Below, one piece after another: positions 17,138 to 27,509 of a stretch of DNA of 33,906 bases (position 1 is the stretch's first letter; each line of letters begins with the position of its first letter). The position numbers were made by a program, and so were the translations under genes. Source of the DNA: Acidimicrobiales bacterium (GTDB lineage Bacteria > Actinomycetota > Acidimicrobiia > Acidimicrobiales > VFJN01). The stretch spans positions 1 through 33,906 of the forward strand of contig JAUXRW010000015.1 of assembly GCA_030681555.1 (NCBI GenBank). Direction: 5' to 3'. Below the pieces are notes generated by a model. That model worked only from the letters and a program-made list of their open reading frames with translations. It did no database searches and was not told the DNA's origin.

Positions 17138-18606
17138 CCCGCCAGATCCGCCTCCTCGGCCTCGGCCTGATGGTGTGCTTCGGCATCCTGTTCGTGCAGC
17201 TGAACCGGCTGACCGTCTTCGAGGCGTCGGCGCTCAACGACAACCCGAACAACACCCGGGAGATCCTGCGGGACTTCAGCCAGCCGCGCGGATCGGTCAC
17301 CACCGCAGACGGCGTCATCATCGCCGAGTCCGTCCCCTCGGACGACCAGTTCGAGCTCCAGCGGCGCTTCCCGCAGGGTCCGCTGTTCGCCCCCATCACC
17401 GGCTACTACAGCTTCACGCTGGGCAGCGCAGGCGTCGAGAAGACCTACAACGACGAGCTGGCCGGGCGCACCATCGACCTCTCGCTCCAGGACCTCGGCG
17501 ACCTCTTCGTCGACAAGGACCGCGTGGGCGAGCTCACCCTGTCGGTGCGCGCCGACCTCCAGCGCATCGCCAGCGAGCAGCTCGGCGATCGGGAGGGCTC
17601 CGTGGTCGCCCTCGACCCGCGCAGCGGGGAGATCCTCGCGATGGTGTCGTTCCCCACCTACGACCCGAACGTGCTCGCGAGCCACAACACGAACGAGGCG
17701 GCAGAGGCCCAGCGCCTCCTCGACGAGTCGCCCGAGAAGCCCCGCCTCGTCCGGGCCTACCAGGACCGCTTCTTCCCCGGCTCGACGTTCAAGGTCGTGA
17801 CCGCCACGGCCGGTCTCCTGTCCGGCACGGTCACCGCCGACGACCCGTCGTATCCGGTCAGCACCGGCTACACCGCCCCCGGCACCGACCGCCCGATCCG
17901 CAACTTCGACGGGGACTCGTGCGGCGGCAAGCTCTTCGACATCATGCGCGTCTCCTGCAACAGCGCCTTCTCGCAGATGGGCGTGGACGCCGGGCCCGAG
18001 GCGATGATCGCCGCCGCCCACGCCTTCGGCTTCAACGACGAGGTGCCGATCGACCTCACCGATCCGGCCCGGTCGATCTTCCCCACCGACTTCGAACGGG
18101 ACCTGCCCGCGCTGGCGCAGTCGTCGATCGGGCAGAACGACGTGTCCGCCACTCCGCTGCAGATGGCGATGGTCGCGGCCGCCGTGGCCAACGGGGGCAA
18201 GATCATGAAGCCGCACGTGCTGCAAGAGGTGCGGGACTCCGACGGCAACCTCGTCGACAGCTACGACGAGGGCGTGTGGACCGAGGCCATGGACCCGGGC
18301 ACGGCTGCGCTCCTGCGCACGGCGATGGAGGGCGTGGTCGCGCGGGGCACCGCCACCCGTCTGCAGGTTCCCGGCTTCGTCGTGGGCGGCAAGACGGGCA
18401 CGGCCCAGCTCGGCTCCGACCCCCCCCGCTCCCACGCCTGGATCATCGGGTTCGCCGGCCCCCCCGACGAGGACCCGACGATCGCCGTCGCGGTCATGGT
18501 CGAAGGTCAGCCGGAGGTCAGCAACCAGACCGGTGGGCGGGTGGCCGCACCCATCGCCCAGGCCGTTCTGAAGGCGTACCTCGAGAACCCCTCGCCGACG
18601 CCGTGA
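17134..18606 (+). CDS. pbpA: Penicillin-binding protein 2-type transpeptidase (PbpA-like)
   Basis: ATG 17134 overlaps the rodA stop. N-terminal TM, PRGSVTTADG, active-site FFPGSTFKVVTATAGL (SxxK), SCNSAF (SxN) and VVGGKTGTAQLG (KTG). Confidence 0.93.
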   Translation: MTRQIRLLGLGLMVCFGILFVQLNRLTVFEASALNDNPNNTREILRDFSQPRGSVTTADGVIIAESVPSDDQFELQRRFPQGPLFAPITGYYSFTLGSAGVEKTYNDELAGRTIDLSLQDLGDLFVDKDRVGELTLSVRADLQRIASEQLGDREGSVVALDPRSGEILAMVSFPTYDPNVLASHNTNEAAEAQRLLDESPEKPRLVRAYQDRFFPGSTFKVVTATAGLLSGTVTADDPSYPVSTGYTAPGTDRPIRNFDGDSCGGKLFDIMRVSCNSAFSQMGVDAGPEAMIAAAHAFGFNDEVPIDLTDPARSIFPTDFERDLPALAQSSIGQNDVSATPLQMAMVAAAVANGGKIMKPHVLQEVRDSDGNLVDSYDEGVWTEAMDPGTAALLRTAMEGVVARGTATRLQVPGFVVGGKTGTAQLGSDPPRSHAWIIGFAGPPDEDPTIAVAVMVEGQPEVSNQTGGRVAAPIAQAVLKAYLENPSPTP

Positions 18607-18657
18607 CCCTGCCCGACACCCTGTCCCTCCACCCGTCATAAGTAGGCTCCCTCCCGC

Positions 18658-20601
18658 ATGTCGGACACCGGTCCCACCGTCTTCAACGGCCGCTACGAGC
18701 TCCACCGCCGCATCGGGCGCGGGGGGATGGCCGAGGTGTCCCTCGCGCGTGACCAGCTCCTCGACCGGCCGGTGGCCGTCAAGGTGCTGTTCCCGGAGTT
18801 CGCCACCGACCCCGCGTTCGTGGAGCGGTTCCGGCGGGAAGCCACTGCAGCGGCCAACCTCAACCACCCGAACATCGTCGGCGTCTACGACTGGGGGGAG
18901 GCCGAGGGCACGTACTTCATCGTCATGGAGTACGTCGACGGCCGGAGCCTCTCGGAGATCCTGCGGGCCGACGGCGCGCTGCACCCCGATCGGGTCGCCG
19001 ACCTCGGGGCCGACGTCGCCGCCGCCCTCGGCTTCGCCCACCGCAACGGCGTGGTCCACCGTGACGTGAAGCCCGGCAACGTGCTCGTCGACCAGGGCGG
19101 CCTCGTGAAGGTGGCCGACTTCGGCATCGCCCGGGCCATCACGGCCACCTCCGACGAGAACCTCACCCAGGTCGGCACCGTCATGGGCACGGCCACGTAC
19201 TTCTCGCCGGAGCAGGCCCGGGGCGACGCCGTCGACCCCCGCTCCGACATCTACTCCCTCGGTTGCGTGCTCTACGAGCTCGTCGTGGGTCGCCCGCCGT
19301 TCAGCGGCGACTCCCCGGTGGCGATCGCTTACAAGCAGGTGCACGAGACGCCCGTGCCGCCTCGGCAGGTCAACGCGGCGGTGCCGCCCGCCCTCGAGGC
19401 GATCATCCTCAAGTGCCTGGCCAAGAACCCGGTCAACCGGTACCCGTCGGCCGAGGACCTGCGGGCGGATCTGCGCCGCTTCCGGGAGGGCAACCGCATC
19501 CTGGCCGAGCCGGTCATGGCCGCCCCGCAGGACGTCGGTGCCACCGGTGTCATGGCGGCCACCACGGTCGTCGCCGCGGCCGGCGGCGGTGCCGGACGCA
19601 CCCGAACGATGCAGGTCTACGAGGAGGAGGAGTACGAGGAGGAGCCGCGCCGGTCCTCCGGTGCCTTCCTCGCCGTGCTCATCGGCCTGCTCATCGTGCT
19701 GGCCGGGATGCTGTTCCTGCTGGCCCGCACCCTCGGTCTCGGCGAGGACGAGGACGGCGGCCCCCTGGTCGAGGTGCCCAACGTCGAGGGCGAGACGCTG
19801 GAGAGCGCTACGGCCACGTTGAGGGCACTCGAGTTCGAGGTCAGCTCCACCACGGAGGCCAACGACGATGTCGATGCCGGCCTCGTCTTCGACCAGAGCC
19901 CCGGCCGCGGTGAGCGGGTGGAGGAGGGCAGCACGATCGACCTGCGGGTGAGCGCGGGCCCCGACACGATCGCCGTCCCGACCGTCGTCGGCTCCTCCGT
20001 CGAGGACGCGACGAACACGCTGCGCACTGCGGGCTTCCAGGTCGTCGTCGAGGAGGCGGCCGAGGACGAGGGCGAGCCCGGCCAGGTGGCCCGCCAGACA
20101 CCGGAGGGGGGCGCCGAGGTGGCGGAGGGCTCCAGCGTCACGATCTTCGTGGTCAGCGCCCCAGAGGCCGTCGAGATCCGGGACGTCACCGGACGTCCCG
20201 AGGCCGAGGCGTCCAACCTGCTGGGCCAGGACGGCTTCCAGGTGACCTCCTCGCAGGAGGCGTCCGACAGCATCAGCGAGGGGCGCGTCATCCGCACCGA
20301 TCCGCCGGCCGGGTCGGCCCAGCCCGAAGGCAGCACGGTGACCCTGATCGTGTCGTCGGGCCCGGACACGGCTGCCGTCCCCGACGTCGTCGACCAGACC
20401 GAGACCAGCGCCATCAGCGAGCTGGAGGAGGCGGGCTTCGACGTCGTCGTCCAGGACCAAGAGGTGCTCGATCCGGCCCGCTACGACCGGGTGCTCGACC
20501 AGAACCCCAACGGGGGCACCGACCAGGCCCCCGGCTCGGTGGTCACCATCGTCGTGGGCCGCGAGGTCGTGGTTGACGGCGGCGGCGGCGGCGGCGACTG
20601 A
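18658..20601 (+). CDS. pknB: Ser/Thr protein kinase with four PASTA domains (PknB/StkP-like)
   Basis: Kinase motifs: IGRGGMAEVSLARD, VVHRDVKPGNVLV, VKVADFGIARA, GTATYFSPEQARGD. A single TM (FLAVLIGLLIVLAGMLFLLA) is followed by four PASTA repeats (VPNVEGETLESATATL..., VPTVVGSSVEDATNTL..., IRDVTGRPEAEASNLL..., VPDVVDQTETSAISEL...). Confidence 0.95.
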   Translation: MSDTGPTVFNGRYELHRRIGRGGMAEVSLARDQLLDRPVAVKVLFPEFATDPAFVERFRREATAAANLNHPNIVGVYDWGEAEGTYFIVMEYVDGRSLSEILRADGALHPDRVADLGADVAAALGFAHRNGVVHRDVKPGNVLVDQGGLVKVADFGIARAITATSDENLTQVGTVMGTATYFSPEQARGDAVDPRSDIYSLGCVLYELVVGRPPFSGDSPVAIAYKQVHETPVPPRQVNAAVPPALEAIILKCLAKNPVNRYPSAEDLRADLRRFREGNRILAEPVMAAPQDVGATGVMAATTVVAAAGGGAGRTRTMQVYEEEEYEEEPRRSSGAFLAVLIGLLIVLAGMLFLLARTLGLGEDEDGGPLVEVPNVEGETLESATATLRALEFEVSSTTEANDDVDAGLVFDQSPGRGERVEEGSTIDLRVSAGPDTIAVPTVVGSSVEDATNTLRTAGFQVVVEEAAEDEGEPGQVARQTPEGGAEVAEGSSVTIFVVSAPEAVEIRDVTGRPEAEASNLLGQDGFQVTSSQEASDSISEGRVIRTDPPAGSAQPEGSTVTLIVSSGPDTAAVPDVVDQTETSAISELEEAGFDVVVQDQEVLDPARYDRVLDQNPNGGTDQAPGSVVTIVVGREVVVDGGGGGGD

Positions 20602-20625
20602 GCGACGCCGCCGAGCCTCGACGGC

Positions 20626-21213
20626 TCAGGCGACCGGTGCGACCTGGGCCAGGAAGTTGCGGAGGAGGTCGTGCCCTCCGGCGGTGAGGATCGACTCCGG
20701 GTGGAACTGCACGCCCTCCACCGGGAGCTCCCGGTGGCGCAGCCCCATGACGATGCCGTCGTCGGTCTCCGCGGTGATCTCGAGGCAGTCGGGGACGGAC
20801 GCCCGGTCGACGACGAGACTGTGGTAGCGGGTGGCCTCCAGCGGGTCGGGGAGGCCGGCGAAGACACCGGCGCCCTGGTGCCGGATCAGCGACGTCTTGC
20901 CGTGCATCACCTGCGGGGCCCGCACGACGTCTCCGCCGTAGACCTGGCCGATGCACTGGTGGCCGAGGCACACGCCGAGGATCGGGACCTCACCGCCGAG
21001 CTGGCGGATCACCTCGTTGGAGACCCCGGCGTCGTCGGGCGTGCCCGGCCCGGGTGAGATGAGGACGGCATCGGGGGCGAGGGTGCGGATCTCGTCGACC
21101 GTGAGGTCGTCGTGCCGGTGCACCAGCGGCTCCGCTCCGAGCTCCCCCAGGTACTGGACGAGGTTGTAGACGAAGCTGTCGTAGTTGTCGATGACGAGCA
21201 CCCGGGCGGCCAC
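20626..21213 (-). CDS. trpG: Anthranilate/para-aminobenzoate synthase glutamine amidotransferase component (TrpG/PabA)
   Basis: [24 protein letters not shown]...[12 protein letters not shown]...[17 protein letters not shown] (class I GATase nucleophile Cys)...[22 protein letters not shown]. It lies next to pknB, as in mycobacteria. Confidence 0.9.
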   Translation of the reverse strand: MAARVLVIDNYDSFVYNLVQYLGELGAEPLVHRHDDLTVDEIRTLAPDAVLISPGPGTPDDAGVSNEVIRQLGGEVPILGVCLGHQCIGQVYGGDVVRAPQVMHGKTSLIRHQGAGVFAGLPDPLEATRYHSLVVDRASVPDCLEITAETDDGIVMGLRHRELPVEGVQFHPESILTAGGHDLLRNFLAQVAPVA

Positions 21214-21256
21214 CGGGTCGAAGGTACTCGGGGGCCCTCGGCTTCCCACCCGGATG

Positions 21257-22846
21257 TCAGGTGGCGGCCGCCCGGTCGACCACCTCGAGCGGGGCACCGA
21301 GCACGGACTCGAGGAGGTCCTTGCGGGCGCCCGCCTCGTAGAGCTCCAGGCTGATGTCGGCCGGTCCCGAGGGGGCGACCGACAGGACGAGGCGGTCGCC
21401 GCGGTCGTCGATCGCTACCTCACCGACCCGGGAGGCGTGGTTGCGATCGAGCCCGATCGCGATCCGGAGGATGCCGGCCAGGCAGCGGACGACGTGCTGC
21501 TCGTCGTCGCGGAGGGCCGCGAACTCCGGGTGCTTCGTCTTCGGCTCGGACTTCCGGTGGTACCGCGCGACGAGGGCGATGAGCTCGACCTCGCCGTCGT
21601 TGAAGCCGGACAGCCGGTCGGTGCCCCGGATCACGTAGTAGCTGTGCTTGTGGTGCTGCGAGTGCGACAGGAAGAGCCCCACGTTGCACAGCAGCGCAGC
21701 CGCCTCGAGGATCTCCCGCTCGGCGTCGCCCAGGCCGTGCCGGGGGCCGGTGGCGTCGAACAGGTCGAGGGCCAGCCGCGCGACCTGGGCGGAGTGGGCA
21801 GGATCGTCGTCCATCGCCTGCGCCAGATCGAGGACGCTGCGGCGGCGCAGCTCGGACAGGTGGTGGAGCGATCCGCCGTGCCGGCGTCGCCACGCATCGA
21901 GCAGCACACCTTCGCGCAGGGCGTAGTCGGAGATGAGCAGCTCCTCGACGTCGAAAGCGTGGAGGACCTGCTCGAGGATCACCGCCCCCGCCAGGATGAT
22001 GTCGGCCCGGCTCGGGTCGAGGCCCGGGAGCTGCGCCCGTTCGGCCAGGCTCGTCGCCTTCGTCAGCTCCGCCATGAGCTCGTCGAGGTCGGCGCGCCGC
22101 AGCACCTGGTTGTTCAGCGAGCGGGGGCGGACGCCGGTGGCCCGCACCGCGGCCATCTCGGCCAGCGCTCCGATGGTGCCGGACGAACCGACCGCGACGT
22201 CGAGCTCCAGATCGGCGACCTCGTGCGCGAAGGGCGCCAGGGTGGACCGCACGAACCGCCGGCACGTGTCGACGGCGCTCGGGTGGAGGCGCTCGCCGTC
22301 GAAGAAGCGCTTCGTGAGGCGGATGGCCCCGAGCTTCAGGGAGCGGGCCGCCTCCACCTCACCGCGCTGGCCGACCAGGAGCTCCGTGCTGCCCCCGCCG
22401 ATGTCGCACAGGAGCAGACGACGGTCGAAGACCGGGACCGCCTGGAGCACGCCGAGGTGGATGAGGCGCGCCTCCTCGGGGCCGGAGATGACCTCCACGT
22501 GCACGCCCGCCTCGTCCCACGCCCGTTGGATGAGCACCTCACGGTTCTCGGCCTCCCGCGCGGCAGAGGTGGCGACCGCGGTGATGGGTGCCTCGTGGAC
22601 GGCGGCCACCTGGCGGAAGCGGTCGAGGGCGGCGACGGCCCGGTCGATCGCATCGGCCGAGAGCTCGCGCATGTCACCGGCGCTCGATCCGAGGCGCACC
22701 ATCTCCTTCTGCCGCTCGAGGATCTCGATGCGGGGCCCCCCGCCGTCGTCGGTGGCCGTCAGCCGCGCCACGACCCCGTGCAGCGAGTTCGTGCCGATGT
22801 CGATCGCAGCGAGGTGCTCCGACTGGGGGGCGGCGGCGCTGGGCAC
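21257..22846 (-). CDS. Ppx/GppA-family exopolyphosphatase
   Basis: [62 protein letters not shown], and a C-terminal HD-like region ([24 protein letters not shown]). Confidence 0.9.
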   Translation of the reverse strand: MPSAAAPQSEHLAAIDIGTNSLHGVVARLTATDDGGGPRIEILERQKEMVRLGSSAGDMRELSADAIDRAVAALDRFRQVAAVHEAPITAVATSAAREAENREVLIQRAWDEAGVHVEVISGPEEARLIHLGVLQAVPVFDRRLLLCDIGGGSTELLVGQRGEVEAARSLKLGAIRLTKRFFDGERLHPSAVDTCRRFVRSTLAPFAHEVADLELDVAVGSSGTIGALAEMAAVRATGVRPRSLNNQVLRRADLDELMAELTKATSLAERAQLPGLDPSRADIILAGAVILEQVLHAFDVEELLISDYALREGVLLDAWRRRHGGSLHHLSELRRRSVLDLAQAMDDDPAHSAQVARLALDLFDATGPRHGLGDAEREILEAAALLCNVGLFLSHSQHHKHSYYVIRGTDRLSGFNDGEVELIALVARYHRKSEPKTKHPEFAALRDDEQHVVRCLAGILRIAIGLDRNHASRVGEVAIDDRGDRLVLSVAPSGPADISLELYEAGARKDLLESVLGAPLEVVDRAAAT

Positions 22847-22909
22847 GTCGCCAGTCTGGCGTTGCCGACCGACCTTGGCGCGCCCGGGTCCGCAGTAGTC
22901 TCGCTCGCC

Positions 22910-23206
22910 ATGGCCACCAAGCCGCCGAAGCGCAAGGTCAAGGGCGGGCGGGTCACGCCGAAGGGCGGCCCCCCGCCGGTCGCCCGGCCCGAGGCGTCGA
23001 GCCGCTACACCCCGCCCGTTCCCCGCGAGTACAAGGTCAGCCCCCGCTGGGTGCCGGTGCTGATGTTCGCCCTGCTCGCCATCGGGCTCGTGGTCATCTT
23101 CTGCAACTACCTCGGCGTCCTGCCCGGGGGGACGAAGAACACCTACCTCCTCGCCGGGCTCGCGGCGATCCTCGGCGGGATCGTGACGGCTACGCAGTAC
23201 CGCTGA
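22910..23206 (+). CDS. crgA: Cell division protein CrgA
   Basis: 98 aa with a basic N-terminus and two TM segments: SPRWVPVLMFALLAIGLVVIFCNYLGVLPGGTKNTYLLAGLAAILGGIVTATQYR. It sits near pknB/trpG, as in other Actinobacteria. Confidence 0.88.
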   Translation: MATKPPKRKVKGGRVTPKGGPPPVARPEASSRYTPPVPREYKVSPRWVPVLMFALLAIGLVVIFCNYLGVLPGGTKNTYLLAGLAAILGGIVTATQYR

Positions 23207-23277
23207 GCGTCGGCGGGGTGAACGACGTGGCGTTCGGATGACGGCATGGCGCCGACCGAGTTACATGGGTGTGATGC

Positions 23278-23304
23278 TCCCCAGCTTCATCCACAGGCTG
23301 GGGA
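23278..23304. terminator. Hairpin between convergent crgA and the downstream minus-strand gene
   Basis: TCCCCAGC-(11 nt)-GCTGGGGA is a perfect 8-bp stem between two convergent genes. There is no U-tract. Confidence 0.4.
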
Positions 23305-23319
23305 TGACCGGCCCGGGCG

Positions 23320-23655
23320 TCAGAGGTCGTCGACCGGGGTGACCAGGTCCATCTCGTCCTGGCAGTGCCGGGGCGGCTCCGGCATCTGGTCATTGGCCGC
23401 GGTCATGCGGACCTCGGTGCCGCAGATGCTGCACCGGTAGAGGATCTTGACCTTCCGCAGCTCGCCGGGGGGTGGCGGTTCGGGCAGCGGGCGGGCCAGG
23501 CCGCCGAGCACGGCGAAGCCGATCTTGAACAGGACGCCGACCACGAGCGCGGCGATGAGCAGGGCGATCACGGAGGCCTCGGTGACCAGCGCGGCGATCG
23601 CGACGAAGAGGCCGAGCAGCACCAGCGAGGAGCGCTTCACGGACACGCGGGACAC
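23320..23655 (-). CDS. Small membrane protein with a C-terminal Cys-containing (zinc-ribbon-like) segment
   Basis: Two hydrophobic stretches (SLVLLGLFVAIAALVTEASVIALLIAALVVGVLFKIGFAVLGGLA), then ILYRCSICGTEVRMTAANDQMPEPPRHCQDEM. Confidence 0.7.
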   Translation of the reverse strand: MSRVSVKRSSLVLLGLFVAIAALVTEASVIALLIAALVVGVLFKIGFAVLGGLARPLPEPPPPGELRKVKILYRCSICGTEVRMTAANDQMPEPPRHCQDEMDLVTPVDDL

Positions 23656-23728
23656 CAGCCGAGGCTAGGCCGCACCTGCGCCGGCCACGCACTCCTCGCC
23701 GGACGGTCCCGCTACCGTTCCGCGCCTC

Positions 23729-26700
23729 GTGCCCTCCCCCACCGACGACGCGCGCCTCGAACGGCGCCGGGCCCTCCTCCCGCGGCCCCGGTACCCCGAT
23801 CTGCCCGTCGTGGCGCACCGGGAGGCGCTGCTCACGGCCATCCGCGACCACCAGGTAATCGTCGTGGCCGGCGAGACGGGATCGGGCAAGAGCACCCAGC
23901 TGCCCAAGCTGTGCCTCGAGCTCGGACTGGGTGCAGCCGGCCTGATCGGGCACACCCAGCCCCGTCGCCTCGCCGCCCGCGCCGTGTCGGAGCGGATCGC
24001 CGAGGAGCTCGACACCGAGATCGGCCAGGCCGTCGGCTACACGGTGCGGTTCAACGACCGGGTCGGCGACGACACGTTCATCAAGGTCATGACAGACGGC
24101 ATCCTGCTGGCTGAGATCCAGCGCGACCGGATGCTCCGGGCCTACGAGGTGCTCATCATCGACGAGGCCCACGAGCGGAGTCTCAACATCGACTTCCTCC
24201 TCGGCTACCTCCACCAGCTCCTCCCGCAGCGACCGGACCTGAAGGTGATCATCACCTCGGCGACGATCGACACCGAGCGCTTCGCCGCCCACTTCCGTGG
24301 CGCGCCTGTGGTCGAGGTGTCAGGGCGCTCCTTCCCGGTCGAGGTCCGGTACCGCCCGATCGGCGAGGAGCCCGGCGACCGGCGCGACCAGACGCAGGCC
24401 ATCACCGACGCGGTGCAGGAGCTGGTGCGGGACGGACCCGGCGACATCCTGGTGTTCCTGTCCGGCGAGCGGGAGATCCGCGACACGGCCGAGGCGCTCG
24501 CGCGGGCTGACCTGCACGGCACCGATCTGCTCCCCCTCTACGCCCGGCTGTCGGCGACCGACCAGCACCGAGTCTTCGCACCGCACCGCGGCCGACGCGT
24601 GGTGCTCGCCACCAACGTGGCTGAGACGTCGCTCACGGTGCCGGGCATCGTCGGCGTCGTCGACCCCGGCACGGCACGGATCTCCCGGTTCAACCGGCGC
24701 ACGAAGGTGCAGCGCCTGCCCATCGAGCCCATTTCCCAGGCGTCGGCCAACCAGCGCGCCGGCCGGTGCGGCCGGGTCGCGCCCGGCACATGCATCCGTC
24801 TCTACGCCGAGGAGGACTTCGCCGCGCGGCCGGAGTTCACCGAGCCGGAGATCCTCCGCACCAACCTGGCGTCGGTCATCCTCCAGATGGCCGCCCTGGG
24901 CCTCGGCGACGTTACCGCCTTCCCCTTCGTCGAGCCGCCCGATGCCCGTGCCATCCGCGATGGCATCCTGCTGCTCGAAGAGCTGGGGGCCATCGCCCGG
25001 GGCACCACCGGGGACCACGTGCAGCTGACCAAGCTCGGCCGCCGGCTCTCCCGGCTGCCGGTCGATCCGCGCCTCGGCCGGATGGTGCTGGAGGCCGACC
25101 GCCACGGCGTGGTCGCGGAGGTGCTGGTGCTGGCCGCGGGGATGTCGATCCAGGACCCTCGCGAGCGACCGGCCGACCACCAGCAGACGGCGCGCGAGCA
25201 CCACAAGCGCTTCGAGGATCCGACCTCGGACTTCCTGGGCTACCTCAACCTCTGGCGCTACCTGCGCGCCCAGCAGAAGGAGCTCGGCTCGAGCCAGTTC
25301 CGCCGGATGTGCCAGCGCGAGCACCTTCACCACCTCCGGGTCCGGGAGTGGCAGGACGTCCACGTCCAGCTGCGCCAGGCCGCGCGGGGCATCGGCCTCG
25401 ACGTCCGGCCCCTGGCCGACGATCCGGACCGCGACGGCATTCACACCGCCCTGCTCGCCGGCCTCCTCTCCCACGTAGGCATGCTCGACGTCGAGGGGGG
25501 CGAGTACCGGGGCGCCCGGGAGGCGCGGTTCACCCTCGCCAACGGTTCGGCCCTCGGCAAGCGACGGCCGAAGTGGGTCGTGGCCGGCGAACTCGTCGAG
25601 ACGGACCGGCTGCGGGCCCGGACGGTGGCACAGGTCCAGCCGCACCAGATCGAGCGCGTCGCGGGCCACCTGGTGACGCGGCACCACGAGGAGCCCTGGT
25701 GGGACCAGGACCGGGGCGCCGCCGTGACCAACGAGCGCGTCAGCCTCTACGGCCTGCCGATCGTCACCGCCCGCTGCGTGGGCTACGAGCGCATCGACCC
25801 GGTGGAGGCGCGGGCGATGCTCATCCGGCACGCCCTGGTGGACGGCGACTGGCACAGCCACCACGCCTTCGTGCAGGCCAACAAGGAGCAGGTCGCAGAG
25901 GTGCTCGCCCTGGAGGACCGGGTTCGGCGTGACCTCCTCGTGGACGACGACGCGCTCTGGGCCTTCTTCGACGCTCGCGTCCCCTCGGACGTCACCACCG
26001 CTCGCCGCTTCGACCGCTGGTGGAAGCAGGCACAGCGCGCCCAACCCGACCTGCTCGCCTACGGGCCGGAGGACCTCCTCGATCCCAACGACGGCCCGAT
26101 CGATCTGGCGGGCTTCCCCGACACCTGGGTCGTCGACGGCCTGGCCCTACCGCTCGCCTACGTGCGCAACCCCTCCTCGGATCTCGACGGGGTCACCGTC
26201 GACGTGCCCCTGCCGCTGCTCGACCGGCTCGAGGGCGCCGGGCTCGACTGGCAGGTGCCCGGCCGTAGGCCCGAGCTCGTGGTCGCCCTGCTGCGGACGC
26301 TGCCGAAGGCGCTGCGGCGCCACGCCAGCCCGGCGCCGGACGTCGCGCGCGAGCTCCTGGCACGCGTCGGTCCTGAGGACGGGCCGCTGCTGGATGTGCT
26401 CGCGCGCGCCGTGGCTCTCCGCTCCGGCGAGCCGTTCAGGGCCCGCAGCTTCCACCTCGACGACGTCCCCGGGCACCTCCGGATCACGATCCGGGCCACC
26501 GACGCGGCCGGCCGACCGGTCGCCTGGAGCAAGGACCTCCCGGCGCTGCGCCGGCGCCTGCGAGACCGCATCCGCGAAGCCGTGGCCGCCGCCGCCCCGC
26601 TCCCCGAGCAGGGCAACCTGCGCCGGTGGCCCGACGGGGACCTTCCCCGCACGGTCGAGACGCACCACGCTGGCGTGGTCGTCACCGCGTTCCCCGCCCT

Positions 26701-27448
26701 GGCCGACGAAGGCGACGCCGTCGCCGTGCGGATCCTGCCGACCGAGTCCGAGCAGCGCACGGCCATGTGGGCGGGGACCAGGCGGCTCCTCCTGCTTCAC
26801 CTCGGCTCGCCGCTCCGCACGCTCGACCGCTCCCTCACCAACCCGACGAAGGTGGCCCTCGCCGCGTCGGCCCACGTGACCGCCGCCGAGGTCTACGTCG
26901 ACGCCGCCACCGCAGCCGTGGACCACCTCCTCCTCCGGGCGGGCGGTCCGGTCTGGACCCGCGCCGAGTTCGACACGCTCGCCGCCACCGTGCGATCGCA
27001 CTTCGCCGCCACCGCCGCCGAGGTTGCTGGGCAGGTGGGGCAGGCCGTGGCGACGGTCAACCGCGTCGAGGCGCGCCTGTCGACCATGCTCTCGGCGAAC
27101 CTCGACGAGACGGTGGTGGACGTCCAGGCCCACATCCGGCGGCTCCTCCACCGCGGGTGGATCACCGCCGCGGGCACCGACCACCTCCCCGACGTCGTCC
27201 GCTACCTCGCCGGCATCGAGCACCGCCTCGACAAGGCGGCGGCACAACCCGATCGGGACCGGGCGCGCCTGCGTGCGCTCCAGAAGCTGGAACGGGAGTA
27301 CCGGAGCGTCGCGCCGCGAGACGTCGACGGGCGCGTCCGGTGGATGCTCGAGGAGCTGCGGGTGAGCACCTTCGCCCAGAAGGTGGGCGTGAAGGGTGGG
27401 GCCAGCGAGCCCAAGGTCCGCAGCGAGCTGGCGCGCCTGCTCACCTAG
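23729..27448 (+). CDS. hrpA: ATP-dependent RNA helicase HrpA (DEAH box)
   Basis: VVAGETGSGKSTQLPKLCLELG, TQPRRLAARAVSERIAEEL, IIDEAHERSLNIDFLLGYL, TSATIDTERFAAHF, VVLATNVAETSLTVPGIVGVVDPG, QRAGRCGRVAPGTCIRLY, and a long DUF3418-like C-terminus. Confidence 0.93.
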   Translation: MPSPTDDARLERRRALLPRPRYPDLPVVAHREALLTAIRDHQVIVVAGETGSGKSTQLPKLCLELGLGAAGLIGHTQPRRLAARAVSERIAEELDTEIGQAVGYTVRFNDRVGDDTFIKVMTDGILLAEIQRDRMLRAYEVLIIDEAHERSLNIDFLLGYLHQLLPQRPDLKVIITSATIDTERFAAHFRGAPVVEVSGRSFPVEVRYRPIGEEPGDRRDQTQAITDAVQELVRDGPGDILVFLSGEREIRDTAEALARADLHGTDLLPLYARLSATDQHRVFAPHRGRRVVLATNVAETSLTVPGIVGVVDPGTARISRFNRRTKVQRLPIEPISQASANQRAGRCGRVAPGTCIRLYAEEDFAARPEFTEPEILRTNLASVILQMAALGLGDVTAFPFVEPPDARAIRDGILLLEELGAIARGTTGDHVQLTKLGRRLSRLPVDPRLGRMVLEADRHGVVAEVLVLAAGMSIQDPRERPADHQQTAREHHKRFEDPTSDFLGYLNLWRYLRAQQKELGSSQFRRMCQREHLHHLRVREWQDVHVQLRQAARGIGLDVRPLADDPDRDGIHTALLAGLLSHVGMLDVEGGEYRGAREARFTLANGSALGKRRPKWVVAGELVETDRLRARTVAQVQPHQIERVAGHLVTRHHEEPWWDQDRGAAVTNERVSLYGLPIVTARCVGYERIDPVEARAMLIRHALVDGDWHSHHAFVQANKEQVAEVLALEDRVRRDLLVDDDALWAFFDARVPSDVTTARRFDRWWKQAQRAQPDLLAYGPEDLLDPNDGPIDLAGFPDTWVVDGLALPLAYVRNPSSDLDGVTVDVPLPLLDRLEGAGLDWQVPGRRPELVVALLRTLPKALRRHASPAPDVARELLARVGPEDGPLLDVLARAVALRSGEPFRARSFHLDDVPGHLRITIRATDAAGRPVAWSKDLPALRRRLRDRIREAVAAAAPLPEQGNLRRWPDGDLPRTVETHHAGVVVTAFPALADEGDAVAVRILPTESEQRTAMWAGTRRLLLLHLGSPLRTLDRSLTNPTKVALAASAHVTAAEVYVDAATAAVDHLLLRAGGPVWTRAEFDTLAATVRSHFAATAAEVAGQVGQAVATVNRVEARLSTMLSANLDETVVDVQAHIRRLLHRGWITAAGTDHLPDVVRYLAGIEHRLDKAAAQPDRDRARLRALQKLEREYRSVAPRDVDGRVRWMLEELRVSTFAQKVGVKGGASEPKVRSELARLLT

Positions 27449-27455
27449 GACGCAC

Positions 27456-27488
27456 GCGCAACGGCCGCCCGAAAGGCGGCCGTTGCGC
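27456..27488. terminator. Strong bidirectional terminator-like hairpin between convergent hrpA and the thiolase gene
   Basis: GCGCAACGGCCGCC-CGAAA-GGCGGCCGTTGCGC is a perfect 14-bp stem with a 5-nt loop, right after the hrpA stop. Confidence 0.8.
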
Positions 27489-27509
27489 GACCTGTCGCCC
27501 GGCCGGGGT

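Noticed and set aside
17068-20460. 1130-aa minus-strand ORF opposite pbpA and pknB
   Set aside because: Antisense of clearly conserved genes. The composition (D/G/H/R/V-rich, no motifs) is the usual GC-rich shadow ORF.
24320-26044. 574-aa minus-strand ORF opposite hrpA
   Set aside because: Shadow ORF. The plus-strand DEAH helicase is unambiguous.
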